From Anseranas semipalmata (Eukaryota > Chordata > Aves > Anseriformes > Anseranatidae), in contig VXAA01006085.1 in NCBI GenBank assembly GCA_013399115.1, positions 24,454-88,453 on the forward strand: a DNA stretch of 64,000 nt, given 5' to 3'. Position 1 is the first letter of the stretch; each line of letters begins with the position of its first letter. Position numbers and translations under genes: made by a program. Below the pieces are notes generated by a model. It was not told the origin of the DNA. It searched no databases and worked only from the letters and a program-made list of their open reading frames with translations. This document shows, piece after piece, positions 27,601 to 35,437 of the stretch.

Positions 27601-27829
27601 AGCGGGAAGAAGCACGGAGCCGCGCTGAGGTGACCCGGCTGAGCCGCGAGCGGGCTGCCACAGCCCTGCATACCCACCGGGGCTCCATCCGCGGACGCCA
27701 AGCTCTCGTACGTCCTCCACGCCTTCTCCCTCACGCCGTCCGACACCTTCAGGGCATCGCAGAGCGCGACGAAGCCGGCCTCCCCGACGCCGAGCCTGCC
27801 GAGAGGAGAGCGGGAAGACTTACCGCCGG
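490..27829 (-). CDS. RB1: RB1, retinoblastoma-associated protein (exon 1 tail to exon 13; gene incomplete at both ends)
   Basis: RB1 binds E2F-DP transcription factors and recruits chromatin repressors in the nucleus; CDK phosphorylation releases E2F and lets the cell enter S phase. Twelve complete coding exons (2-13, 1204 nt) plus 6 nt of exon 1 were placed by translating the minus strand and fixing AG/GT boundaries. All splice in frame with human phases and cover human residues 46-444. Exons 2-10 encode the RbN double cyclin-like domain, exons 10-11 the linker to the pocket, and exons 12-13 the start of pocket A. Recognisable motifs are [33 protein letters not shown] and [12 protein letters not shown] sites equivalent to S230, T252, T356 and T373 are kept; the S249 site lacks its proline. 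Most of exon 1 and the promoter fall in an N gap, and exon 14 onward lies left of the window. Exons 2-13 span 27 kb. No disabling mutation is seen, so this looks like the working gene. Confidence 0.97.
607..1261 (-). other. RB1 intron 12
   Basis: A 655-bp AT-rich intron. The only notable element is the pyrimidine-rich tract (on the transcript strand) at 615-655 before exon 13. Confidence 0.9.
1262..1349 (-). CDS. RB1: RB1 exon 12 (88 nt)
   Basis: The acceptor is tttttccag and the donor gtaagtg. The first base completes an Arg codon split with exon 11; 29 codons follow, the human length. The peptide [19 protein letters not shown] is the first helix region of pocket subdomain A (human about 376-405). 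Confidence 0.96.
1354..1374. repeat. (AAAAT)n microsatellite
   Basis: Four units of AAAAT/AAATA just upstream of the RB1 exon 12 acceptor on the transcript strand. Confidence 0.9.
2420..2443. repeat. Perfect 10-bp inverted repeat (hairpin)
   Basis: GTCTTAACTT and AAGTTAAGAC around a 4-nt loop AGAA, in RB1 intron 11. A second small palindrome (TAACTTTCTAAAGTTA) follows at 2451-2466. Confidence 0.8.
4713..4737. repeat. Perfect 10-bp inverted repeat (hairpin)
   Basis: ATTGCAGATT and AATCTGCAAT around the loop CAAAC, in RB1 intron 11. A hairpin of this size is near chance level for 64 kb. Confidence 0.8.
5297..5374 (-). CDS. RB1: RB1 exon 11 (78 nt), linker with two CDK sites
   Basis: The acceptor is ccatttctgtag and the donor gtatga. 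The exon has the human length and phase (1 nt, 25 codons, 2 nt). It encodes [16 protein letters not shown] and ends LPQTPVR. The Thr-Pro pairs correspond to human T356 and T373, whose phosphorylation docks RbN on the pocket and reshapes the pocket. A downstream AG (ctcacag) would shorten the exon by 7 nt and break the frame, so it was not used. Confidence 0.94.
5543..5613 (+). mobile_element. CR1 LINE 3'-end fragment
   Basis: Matches the CR1 3' tail: a 'gttggactagatgacct' core, 'cccttccaac', then a degenerate attctat end. Very short, old, 5'-truncated copy. Confidence 0.75.
5642..6062 (+). mobile_element. CR1 LINE 3'-end fragment (about 420 bp)
   Basis: Contains the CR1 blocks 'cagcctggagaagagg', 'cagtggtgcccagtg', 'gcacaaactgg', 'cacagagaggttgtgg' and the tail 'caaccattctgtgattctgt'. 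It includes the end of the ORF2 frame and the 3' UTR. Open frames on both strands here are by-products. It sits 28 bp after another CR1 tail in the same orientation. Confidence 0.9.
6793..6902 (-). CDS. RB1: RB1 exon 10 (110 nt)
   Basis: The acceptor is tgtttttcgag and the donor gtaata. There are 36 codons plus 2 nt, exactly the human exon length. It encodes [17 protein letters not shown] followed by [17 protein letters not shown], the end of the RbN domain. Its last two bases (TG) join the first base of exon 11 to make a Cys codon. Confidence 0.95.
6903..9558 (-). other. RB1 intron 9
   Basis: A 2.7-kb AT-rich intron with a purine tract at 7261-7291 and a T/G-rich simple repeat at 8332-8382. 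No CR1 or gene seen. Confidence 0.85.
8332..8382. repeat. T/G-rich simple repeat (GTT/GTTTT)
   Basis: Runs of T broken by single G, including GTTGTTGTTG, in RB1 intron 9. Confidence 0.85.
9559..9636 (-). CDS. RB1: RB1 exon 9 (78 nt)
   Basis: The acceptor is tcctttttttag and the donor gtaatt. It is 26 whole codons, the human length. The peptide [17 protein letters not shown] is the second cyclin-like fold of RbN (human about 288-313). Confidence 0.95.
9637..10338 (-). other. RB1 intron 8
   Basis: A 702-bp intron. I see nothing in it beyond ordinary unique sequence. Confidence 0.85.
10339..10487 (-). CDS. RB1: RB1 exon 8 (149 nt), RbN inter-lobe linker
   Basis: The acceptor is cctgtctttccag and the donor gtaatg. 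Length is 2 nt plus 49 codons, two codons longer than human exon 8 (143 nt). It encodes [20 protein letters not shown] and ends KEHDCNLDE. The Thr-Pro equals human T252, but the residue aligned with S249 is followed by Ser rather than Pro. A second AG 18 nt inside the exon (gactgcag) would also keep the frame. The upstream site was chosen for its better pyrimidine tract. Confidence 0.93.
10488..12531 (-). other. RB1 intron 7
   Basis: A 2.0-kb intron holding a CR1 3' end (11262-11364) and an A-tract near 12003-12019. Otherwise AT-rich unique sequence. Confidence 0.85.
11262..11364 (+). mobile_element. CR1 LINE 3'-end fragment
   Basis: Shows 'gggtggtcctgtgtgg', 'ggacttgatgatccttg', 'gtcccttccaactc' and the repeated tail 'attctatgattcta', typical of the CR1 3' end. 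Confidence 0.88.
12532..12642 (-). CDS. RB1: RB1 exon 7 (111 nt)
   Basis: The acceptor is atgtttgcag and the donor gtaagg. Phase and length equal human exon 7. It encodes [17 protein letters not shown] and [18 protein letters not shown], a highly conserved part of the first RbN lobe. The Ser-Pro in KLSPP corresponds to the phosphosite S230. Confidence 0.97.
12643..14060 (-). other. RB1 intron 6
   Basis: A 1.4-kb AT-rich intron; no repeat or gene recognised. Confidence 0.85.
14061..14128 (-). CDS. RB1: RB1 exon 6 (68 nt)
   Basis: The acceptor is aatttacag and the donor gtgagt. Length and phase equal human exon 6. It encodes [18 protein letters not shown] then LLAK, with the final G completing the Gly codon of exon 7. 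Confidence 0.95.
14129..14760 (-). other. RB1 intron 5
   Basis: A 632-bp intron. Around 14549-14570 there is a small inverted repeat (cgcca / tggcg flanking a few bases), probably chance. Confidence 0.83.
14761..14799 (-). CDS. RB1: RB1 exon 5 (39-nt microexon)
   Basis: A 39-nt exon, the same size as in human, with acceptor ttatttcctag and a perfect gtaagt donor. It encodes [12 protein letters not shown]; the split last codon becomes Glu with exon 6. Confidence 0.93.
14800..16152 (-). other. RB1 intron 4
   Basis: A 1.35-kb AT-rich intron; nothing recognised beyond short A and T runs. Confidence 0.85.
16153..16287 (-). CDS. RB1: RB1 exon 4 (135 nt)
   Basis: The acceptor is cctttttttcag and the donor gtagtg (weak). 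It is 1 nt, 44 codons and 2 nt, so 15 nt longer than human exon 4 (120 nt) with the same phase. The peptide begins [16 protein letters not shown] and continues [19 protein letters not shown]. The extra five residues sit around VNMDTV, between the two conserved blocks. A second, near-identical acceptor (gttttttcag) lies 19 nt inside the exon and would shift the frame. Confidence 0.93.
16288..18462 (-). other. RB1 intron 3
   Basis: A 2.2-kb intron with poly(A)/poly(T) runs near 16350-16363 and 17022-17051. Two overlapping minus-strand open frames around 17000-17640 resemble no family I know. Confidence 0.85.
18463..18575 (-). CDS. RB1: RB1 exon 3 (113 nt)
   Basis: The acceptor is ctttttctgaaag and the donor gtaagt. 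It is 37 codons plus 2 nt, one codon shorter than human exon 3. It encodes [16 protein letters not shown] then [18 protein letters not shown], the start of the first RbN cyclin-like lobe. Confidence 0.95.
20025..20519 (-). mobile_element. CR1 LINE fragment, reverse (about 495 bp)
   Basis: On the minus strand it reads from the late ORF2 region ('aactgcatacagtactcgagg' reversed, 'FWAPQHKKD' protein trace) through the frame around 'EKRRLRGG' to the 3' tail ('ggttgga' type block and 'tgtgattt'). It explains the overlapping open frames at 19843-20518. Inserted in RB1 intron 2 in the sense orientation of RB1. Confidence 0.9.
25767..25838. repeat. Cluster of three adjacent perfect stem-loops
   Basis: Hairpin 1 is TGTGTGCA (25767-25774) with TGCACACA (25784-25791). 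Hairpin 2 is CTCCATGTC (25793-25801) with GACATGGAG (25807-25815), loop TGAGT. Hairpin 3 is TTTGGGTC (25818-25825) with GACCCAAA (25831-25838), loop TAAGT. Hairpins 2 and 3 share the core GTCTRAGTGAC at a 24-bp spacing, but their outer arms differ and still pair. Located in RB1 intron 2; function unknown. Confidence 0.85.
27678..27795 (-). CDS. RB1: RB1 exon 2 (118 nt)
   Basis: The acceptor is ctcctctcggcag and the donor gtgggt. It has 1 nt plus 39 codons (human 127 nt, same phase). It encodes [20 protein letters not shown] then [13 protein letters not shown], aligning with human residues 46-88. It is GC-rich, consistent with the 5' CpG island. The first base completes an Arg codon with exon 1 (CG|G), followed by Leu, as human R46-L47. 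Confidence 0.93.
27796..27823 (-). other. RB1: RB1 apparent intron 1, only 28 nt
   Basis: The intron runs from a gtaagt donor to a pyrimidine-rich cggcag acceptor. Its position and phase match the first RB1 intron of human. At 28 nt it is shorter than spliceosomal introns normally used in vertebrates. Read-through from exon 1 meets TAA inside the donor at once. It may be a real ultra-short intron or a collapsed intron at a contig edge. Confidence 0.6.
27824..27829 (-). CDS. RB1: RB1 exon 1, last 6 nt before the gap
   Basis: Only CCGGCG survives next to the run of N. A perfect gtaagt donor follows. The last two bases join exon 2 to give Arg-Leu, as in human, which supports this as the exon 1 end. 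The rest of exon 1 (start codon, Pro/Ala-rich N-terminus) and the 5' UTR must be in the gap. Confidence 0.7.
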
Positions 27830-28298
27830 NNNNNNNNNNNNNNNNNNNNNNNNNNNNNNNNNNNNNNNNNNNNNNNNNNNNNNNNNNNNNNNNNNNNNNN
27901 NNNNNNNNNNNNNNNNNNNNNNNNNNNNNNNNNNNNNNNNNNNNNNNNNNNNNNNNNNNNNNNNNNNNNNNNNNNNNNNNNNNNNNNNNNNNNNNNNNNN
28001 NNNNNNNNNNNNNNNNNNNNNNNNNNNNNNNNNNNNNNNNNNNNNNNNNNNNNNNNNNNNNNNNNNNNNNNNNNNNNNNNNNNNNNNNNNNNNNNNNNNN
28101 NNNNNNNNNNNNNNNNNNNNNNNNNNNNNNNNNNNNNNNNNNNNNNNNNNNNNNNNNNNNNNNNNNNNNNNNNNNNNNNNNNNNNNNNNNNNNNNNNNNN
28201 NNNNNNNNNNNNNNNNNNNNNNNNNNNNNNNNNNNNNNNNNNNNNNNNNNNNNNNNNNNNNNNNNNNNNNNNNNNNNNNNNNNNNNNNNNNNNNNNNN
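27830..28298. other. Assembly gap (469 N)
   Basis: A continuous run of 469 N. The non-standard length suggests an estimated rather than placeholder size. It probably reflects sequencing dropout in the GC-rich RB1 promoter and exon 1. Confidence 0.99.
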
Positions 28299-30369
28299 TG
28301 GCAACTTGCTAGTAAAAGCAAAATCGTTGTACGTAGGGGCTCTCGCTACGTGCCCGCATTTACCACACGTTTGTAAGGCAACTAGTTGTAGTGACATTGA
28401 TGTCAAACTTCTGGATTTTAAAAAAAAACATGAGTACAACAGTGGTATACAATAAAAAATTACTAATATTTAAGATTCGCATGCTCTATTTGCTTGTTTG
28501 GGCTTTTTCTCATTAACTTTTCATTTAAAAAACAGGAGAACAGGCCATTTTTCTGGTTCATAATTAGAATTAAACCAATTACAGTGAAGTGAACACAACA
28601 AGTGGGATTTCTGAGGCAAATCAACGTACATAAACTCCAAGTGAAATGTTTGAGTTGTAGACTGCAGTAGGATTTAGCCATTCCTTGCTATAATTCTAGA
28701 AGGTAGTAACAGTGACTTTACCCTGCTTCTAAGCGCATGTAAAATGCTTCTTGCGATCAGATGACACCAGACCGTGTGGGAGGTTCACAGTCTCCGTCTG
28801 CACAGGATCTACAGTTGAACCATAGGCAATGAGGCAGATCTGCCAGCTTGGAAAAGCAAGCAAAAATGCTAAACCACAGATGAGTCCATTGCCCTCTCCT
28901 CATGAGTGGCTTTCAGAGCACAGAAGAATTCAAAATGAGAACAAAGCATCTCAGAAAACGTGGTCACAGCCAGTGGAGACCCTCCCAGCTGTCGGCAAGA
29001 AGGAAGCACGCCCTCCTGGGTAGCTTCCCTCGCAGCTGCGTTAACGTGCTTGTAGAGCCAGGCCCTAGATCACCCGAATGATAGGCAAAGAATCTTTGTT
29101 GCTCTCGTAACTTCCTGTGTATTAATGCTTAGGGAACATCATATCCTATTAAAGAGTTAACAACCAGTGTCAGTGTAAATACTAATTTTCTAAAATTGTT
29201 AGTGTGCCAAGCTCCTTTTCAAGTCAAATTTTATGCAGCATTGCATCAAGCAAGGCGCTCAGGGCTCCCCTCCATAAGCAGGTACAACCAAAAAATAATC
29301 TCAATGCTTCGTGTTACTGCTTACTGAGAACCAGAGGGAGAAGGGAGGCAGCAGATGAACCGAGCAATAGTCTTTAATCCATCCCAGAGCCTCAGATACA
29401 GTAACTACACCTAAACTGCTTGAAGGAGATCTAATGTGTATGTAATAAGAAAGGCACATGCATATGTAAAGCTATATGTAAATTGCTGCTTTTTTCCTTG
29501 CTAGATAATTTAATGTTTTAATCCTGTATTTTAAAACATTTCCTTTTAAATGGAGCGTTTTGGCTTTTGGAATAAAATGGCAAAGGTAAGAAGAAAACTA
29601 GCTCTTACTGAAAAAAAAAAAAAAAGAAACGCTGCAAGGTCAAATGAAGTATCAATCATCTTTTCTCATCAGAGCTGATCTTTGTTCCAAACATCTTGCT
29701 ACAACAGCTTCTAAAGCATAGGTCATACACAGATGGCAGTCTGTGAAATGTTGCCCAGTCAGGCAGTCCTGATTCATTGTTTCCAGCTGTTAAACAATCT
29801 TAAGTAATTTCATTATCTTATTTTTTTTCACTTAAAAGTGTTGCTATAGTTTCATAGTAATTGCCAGTGGGAATAGAAATCACGCTTTCATTACAAATAA
29901 AGCCAAGCCTTTTTATTTTGACTCTTATTGCTCAGATAAGGTAGAAGCTTACCACTTTTTTAGTTTTTATAAAAGTGAAATATTTGTGATGGGGAAACTT
30001 GACTTAAGTGCACCTCATCGTCTACCAAGTCTAGCTGCTTACTTCCGCATTAGCAAAGACCTCTACCACCTAAGTTACAACCCTAATAAAACCATTTTTC
30101 TGGAGGTGCATGAAAGAAATGTATTTATTGAAACCACTGAACTGGGAGCTTCTGGATATTAGTCCAAGTACTGACTGAATTTTTGCTTGAATAAGACTCA
30201 TAGGCTGTAAAATTCAGAGATTAATAAAATGGCTTTAAAGAACTATCCTAGGCAAAAAAACAAGGGCAAGCTAGAGGTGAATGACTTCTTTTGTATTACC
30301 TGTTGATAAATAAAGCATCTATTCTTTTCCCTAGGAAACCACCGGGACTTTTGTTAGAGCACAAAACCA

Positions 30370-30650
30370 AGGCAGGCGGCAGGGGGTATGGCCGTCCCCA
30401 GCCAGCCTTTTCTGTGCGGGGCCATCCCGTGCACCATGCCGCAGCCACCAGCCTGTGCCACCAGTGTCACCCGGAGCCCAGCAATCCCTCCCAGAGCCCC
30501 AGCACAAGCGCTGACATGGGCAAGGACTTGGTACGCCTGCCCCAGCTCCCTGCGGGCCAGCTCTTCTCCAGCTCTGCCCTACAGACTCCGGGCCTTAAGA
30601 AACACGTCTGTGGAGCAGCCACCCAGAGCGACAGACAGACTTAAATGACA
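30370..30650. other. GC-rich intergenic patch about 2 kb upstream of RB1
   Basis: A roughly 280-bp GC-rich stretch with overlapping open frames that look compositional. In human a divergent lncRNA (LINC00441) starts near the RB1 promoter, so a noncoding exon or regulatory element is possible here, but no sequence mark proves it. Confidence 0.3.
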
Positions 30651-33600
30651 GTCCCCTTTCAGGAGTGCCTCAGGGACACCAAGGCCATGGTTTGAAACAG
30701 CTCTAGCCAGGCCTTTTCCACTCCCCAGCACGACCTCCACTGGTAACGCTGCCTTGCAATTACACTGACATCAGCTCTTCCTTTGAAGTTTGAAATGGTG
30801 TGAGACTGTCTGATTTGTACCCATTTGGGGGGATCAGTTTGTTTAAACACCCTCGCACAGTAGCTATGATGCTGGGTAAGTTAAACTGTTATCTTAGGAT
30901 ACACTGGCAAGGCTACAGGGAGAAAGAGTGAGCATTTCTGAGACTCAGAATATGCTTGCTTACACTGTACCCAGACTGGCCCCAATACCGTTGTATCCTA
31001 TATAAGGACTCAGTTCAAAATATGAAGGATAGAAACCATTTCTAAAAGTTAGTATTTCTACAGTGATGTAAAATCCATGGGGACCACAACAAACTTCAAT
31101 CCATTTCTCTCTAGATGGAGAGGTATTTGTTAGCTGTTGGCTTCTCTAACAGTTCAATTCCTCTCCCTATAGACGCTACCAGTAAAAATATTTTCACTCC
31201 ACATTTATACACATCTATGTCTGCTCTTCTCAGTGCATTATGTAGTGCTGGAGTCTCAGATGCTACAGTGATGAGTCCAAGGCAGGAAATCCATACCAAT
31301 AGAGTGTTTAAGCCACTTGTTAGTGCAGTATGTCAGGCAAAGCTTGGATGCGTACATGCTCTTCTCATGCGCACTGACCATGATGGCTTCAGAGATCCGA
31401 GAGGACATGATGACTGTTGGTGCTGGATGGAGAAACGTCTGCATGGGTATCACACCTAGGTGCAGATCTGCAAGCCAGGCCTTGCATGGATACTTCTAGT
31501 TCTCTCCCTTTGAGATTAAGCTTACAGAGGTTTTGTACAAAGCATTTTGACCCAAGATTGACTTTTTTCCTCTTCTTTACTCAGATAACTTCATTTATCT
31601 ATTCATAGCAAATCATTTATAACTGTACAAGTAGCTAATGCGTTGCATATTCCGAGTGAAAACAGCTACCTGAGTCATGTCTATTTTACAGATTTGTGCT
31701 AGCATTGATGAAAAGAAAAATCCCTGAGTGGTGCAATTTATCAAAAGAAGCCCTAGTGCAAGTGCAATTACATCAGAAAAACTAATCATTCCTGATAGAG
31801 CTTTCCCTGCTTGTGGAAGATTTCCTGACATAAATATAAAGCATACCTTTGCACACACAGCTACATTACACCGTGTGTTTTGTTACATGGGTACAGTCCT
31901 ATGTGCCCCCACACAGGTGAAGTGCTGCTCACCCCAGATGCATTCTGTCCTTGGGGCGCGTAGGGCTTCCTGCAGTCCCTCTGGAGTACAGTTTGTCTTG
32001 ATTGGTACTGCTATTTAAATAGAAATAAAGGTCAACAAGCAAACAAAACGCAACCCTATTGTTGTTTGCAGCTACGCAGCCGTATTAATGACCCCATCCC
32101 GATCCCTCCCTTCCCGTCCTGCTCAGTCCCAGCTTCTGCTTCCTCTCTCTGCGTGAGAAAGCATGCTCCAGCACGGGCAACACCCTGTCCTGCTGCTGAC
32201 GGTCTCTGCAGCAAGGATGTTTCTCATGCCTCCTCTTCCAAGCTTCCCTAAGCCCACCAGAAGTTAAACACCCCAGTTAGGTGAAGGCATTTTGCGCTCC
32301 AGCAAAGCTGTAAGCGTGACAACAGCTCAACAGACTCTTCAATGTTTTTTCCCCATAATAGCAAAACATCCTCCTACGACTAGAACAAACAATGCCAGTG
32401 AAAGCACAGCTCTGCTGGTATTTCTAAACCACAGGCGTCTGCTAACACAGCCATGTCAGACTTGCATCCTCCCACCTAACGCATCGCAACAAAAGCTCAT
32501 ACTCATCTTTCAGAGAACACAGCTCTCAGATAGGCACTTTTATAAACCTCTGTTGGCTTCCACAGTACTGATTCAGCTGGAAACCATTTTCAAACAAATG
32601 AATCCCGCCCTTGCTTTTTGTCTCTACGAGTGCAGCACATCTGTGCCCATTGCTTCAGGTAACCCCACAGCTTCTCATTCCCCCAGGTAACCAACCTCTT
32701 GCATTTTCTGTCATTGACACCTTCAATGGTTTTTTCATGCCAAAACTCGCCCCTTGGCTCTTCCCACTGCAAGACTTCAACTAGAGAGTGAGGGAAGACT
32801 TGGAGCTTTTGCCACACTTTGCAAGCCCAGATCATGCACGTACATCGGCTGGGGACAATAACCTTGCAGATACAGAGACCTACCGAACATCAGAGGCTGT
32901 GTGGCACACAGGGAGCACCACAGCCCCCTGCACAAAACAAACACGGTGGCATATGATGGTGGTGCTTCTTTGATTTTGCTCCTCTGATGGCAAGCTGCGT
33001 CCCAGCACTAGGACTCACTTTCTTTTTTTTAAAGGAGTTTTTATAATATTTGCAAAAATAATTGTCCAAAAAGGTCATTTTTACACTATCAATTTTCTGG
33101 AATCCATTGGGCTTGAAATGTGCTTTTCCTCAGCATAGCACAGCTATGTTTGTTTATTATACCCTTTGTCAATTAGAAAAACAAAAAATAAGAAAGAAGC
33201 CCAAGCAGTTCCTAGCGCTAGTTTTTTTCCACAGATTTGTGTCCCATGCTTTATAGACTTTTTCTAAGAGGACAGAAGTTCCAGCAGGAGCTTTTTCTGG
33301 ACTCAGGGTGTTTTAGGTCTTCTCATACAAACTGCTTGGCATTTAATAAGATGTGAGCATCTGCTGGGAGCTTTCTCTCATTCAGCATAAGTTTCTCTCT
33401 CCTTCTCCAACGTTTATTTTCACACTACCGATAGAAATACATTTCCCTCCACTGGTCAACAGACTCAAAAGCTATTAGGGACACAGGCGTGCAGCACGTT
33501 CATGTAAACCTTCTGTCTGTAAGAACAAATCTGTTTCTCCCCACCACCACCACTCCTTCAGCAGCATCGCTGGCTGGTGTCTCCAGCAAAGGGTACACCT

Positions 33601-34769
33601 CAGATCACAAAGTTTCTTACTGAGTTTTATTTTGAAAACAAGATAAAGACAGTGCAAGGCTTAGTTAAAAAAAAAAAAAAAAGTTTCATGTTTAACTTAT
33701 GGAAAATAGGAATGGCATGCCCACAAAAAGGTAGGAAACATGCTTTAAAGTACTTCAGCACAAATCTCAAAGAACGAACTAGTAACCATTTCCTGACATA
33801 TACTTGACCTTCATGCAAGCACACAATTTCAACATCCTGAATGTTTGTAGCTAAAGTTTTCCCAGTGGATTTTCCAACTTGCTTAGATCTATACCAAAGT
33901 GTAGCTACATAAATGTAATTTATCCATACATGTCTAACCTGTATCTACATGAGGTTTTAGTTGATGTTGTTCATGACTGCCATACACCACCAAGAATGTA
34001 TTAAACAAGCCCACCTTTTGGAAAGTAACAATTACACCTTTCTTTTTTCATATAATACACCTATACTAAGACTAAACTGCAAACTAAGCCAAGTGCAGAA
34101 GAAGGAAAAAACGTGTATTTAAGAAACTTCCTTTAAAACAAATTATTTTATCTCAATCCAAACATTCACAATAGCAGGAAGTTGGATGATAGCACGCTTA
34201 CAATTATATAATAGCTCCAAAACCAGTAAAGCATCCTCCCAGTATATTAATAAAAGATGAAAATAAGATGAGTGCAAAGCCTCTTGACTGAATTCACATA
34301 AGACAAAAGATTTGGACACCTATGGTGCATATTATCTAAAAACAGATTTAAACAGTAAATATTCTATTAAACATTCCTACTTTCCTGATAAATCAATGCT
34401 CAAAATTTGGTTGGAAGGACCGGTCAGTTCCCATATCATGAAAGCTCAGAAATGGATTTGGGGGGAGATTTTCCAGCCTTGTTTTTGAGTGTTACTCCCT
34501 TTTTTCCACTAACATAATTTTTCTCACAACCAGCTTCAAAACAGCGGGTAATATGATACATCCTACCCTGCACTCTCTCCCCCATAAAAGTTGCCATACA
34601 AAGATCTCAATCATATCAAAAATTTCAAACTCACTGGCATGATACAGACTGGCATTAGCAATATTTGAGCTAGCTCCAAATTAACTGGCAAAGCTCAACG
34701 ATGCAGCCCAGCATCATGTAGTGGTAGCTCATGTCCCAGAACTGGATAGTGATCAGCCCCACTTATATT

Positions 34770-35205
34770 GCTTATACGGGTTCTGGATTCAAGGTTGGCT
34801 TGGAGCAGTCCAAGAGAGCTGATTGATTTTCAAGGATCACCTCCTCCAAGTTCGAGAATGGTCCATTCTCACTTGGAGAAAGTCAAGTAATGGTGGCAGG
34901 AGGTCTACCTGGAAGAACAAGGAGTTCCTCACAGAACTAAAACATGAAAAGGAAGGGTACAAGAGGTGGGATCAGGTCAGGTCAGGAGGAATATGGAGAC
35001 ACTGCTCAAACGTGCAGGAATGGGGTTAGTTAGGAAAGCCAAACCCCACCTGGAGTTGAATCTGACAAGGGACATGAAGGGCAACAAGAAGGGCTTCTGC
35101 AGATATATCAGCAGCGAAAGGAAAACTAGGGCAAATGTAGGTCTGTTGCTGAATGGGACAGTGGCCCTGGTGACAAAGAACATGAAAAAGGCTGCGGTAC
35201 CCCCA
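34770..35205 (+). mobile_element. Old CR1 LINE, ORF2 upstream part (interrupted)
   Basis: Recognised by the CR1 ORF2 linker region between endonuclease and reverse transcriptase: 'acaaggagttcctcac', 'LNLTRDMKGNKKGF' and 'VTKNMKKA' traces. The frame is broken by stops and shifts. It breaks off at 'aaggctgcggtac', exactly where a younger CR1 is inserted, and resumes at about 35438. Confidence 0.85.
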
Positions 35206-35437
35206 GGGAATGGCATCTCAGGGAAAGGCTGAGGCAGGTAGGACGCAAGGGAATGGCACGATAGGACCCAAGGGAACGGCATGGAGCTGTGACGGGGGAG
35301 GGTCAGGCTGGGTGTTAGGAAAAGGTTCTCCACCGAGAAGGCGGTCGGGCACTGGAACAGGCTCCCCAGGGCAGTGGTCATGACACCGAGCCTATCAGAG
35401 TTCAAGAAATATTGGGATATTCTATGATTCTATGATA
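35206..35437 (+). mobile_element. Nested CR1 3' end inserted into the older CR1
   Basis: About 230 bp of CR1 3' sequence ('ggtcaggctgggtgttagg', 'aggttctcc', 'gggcactggaacagg', tail 'attctatgattctatga'). It lies between two halves of another CR1 in the same orientation. The repeated tail marks its 3' end. Boundaries are accurate to about 10 bp. Confidence 0.82.

Larger units (their letters stand above)
18576..27677 (-). other. RB1 intron 2 (largest intron, 9.1 kb)
   Basis: Contains one CR1 fragment (20025-20519, reverse) and the triple stem-loop cluster at 25767-25838. The imprinted primate retrocopy PPP1R26P1, known from human RB1 intron 2, is not recognisable and no internal CpG island is evident. 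The rest is unique AT-rich sequence. Confidence 0.85.
27560..28298 (-). promoter_or_regulatory. RB1 5' CpG island, largely lost in the assembly gap
   Basis: From about 27560 to 27829 the sequence turns sharply GC- and CpG-rich after an AT-rich intron, then runs into N. RB1 has a CpG-island promoter in vertebrates, so promoter, 5' UTR and exon 1 most likely fill the gap. The AT-rich sequence right of 28298 shows no clear core promoter. Confidence 0.65.

Noticed and set aside
18576..27677. LPAR6 or another nested gene inside RB1
   Set aside because: LPAR6 sits in RB1 intron 17 in vertebrates, outside this window, and no seven-helix receptor frame is seen here.
27453..28439. Long open frames (190-328 codons) on both strands across the N gap
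   Set aside because: They are open only because N codons cannot be stops. Real content is RB1 exon 2 and a few bases of exon 1.
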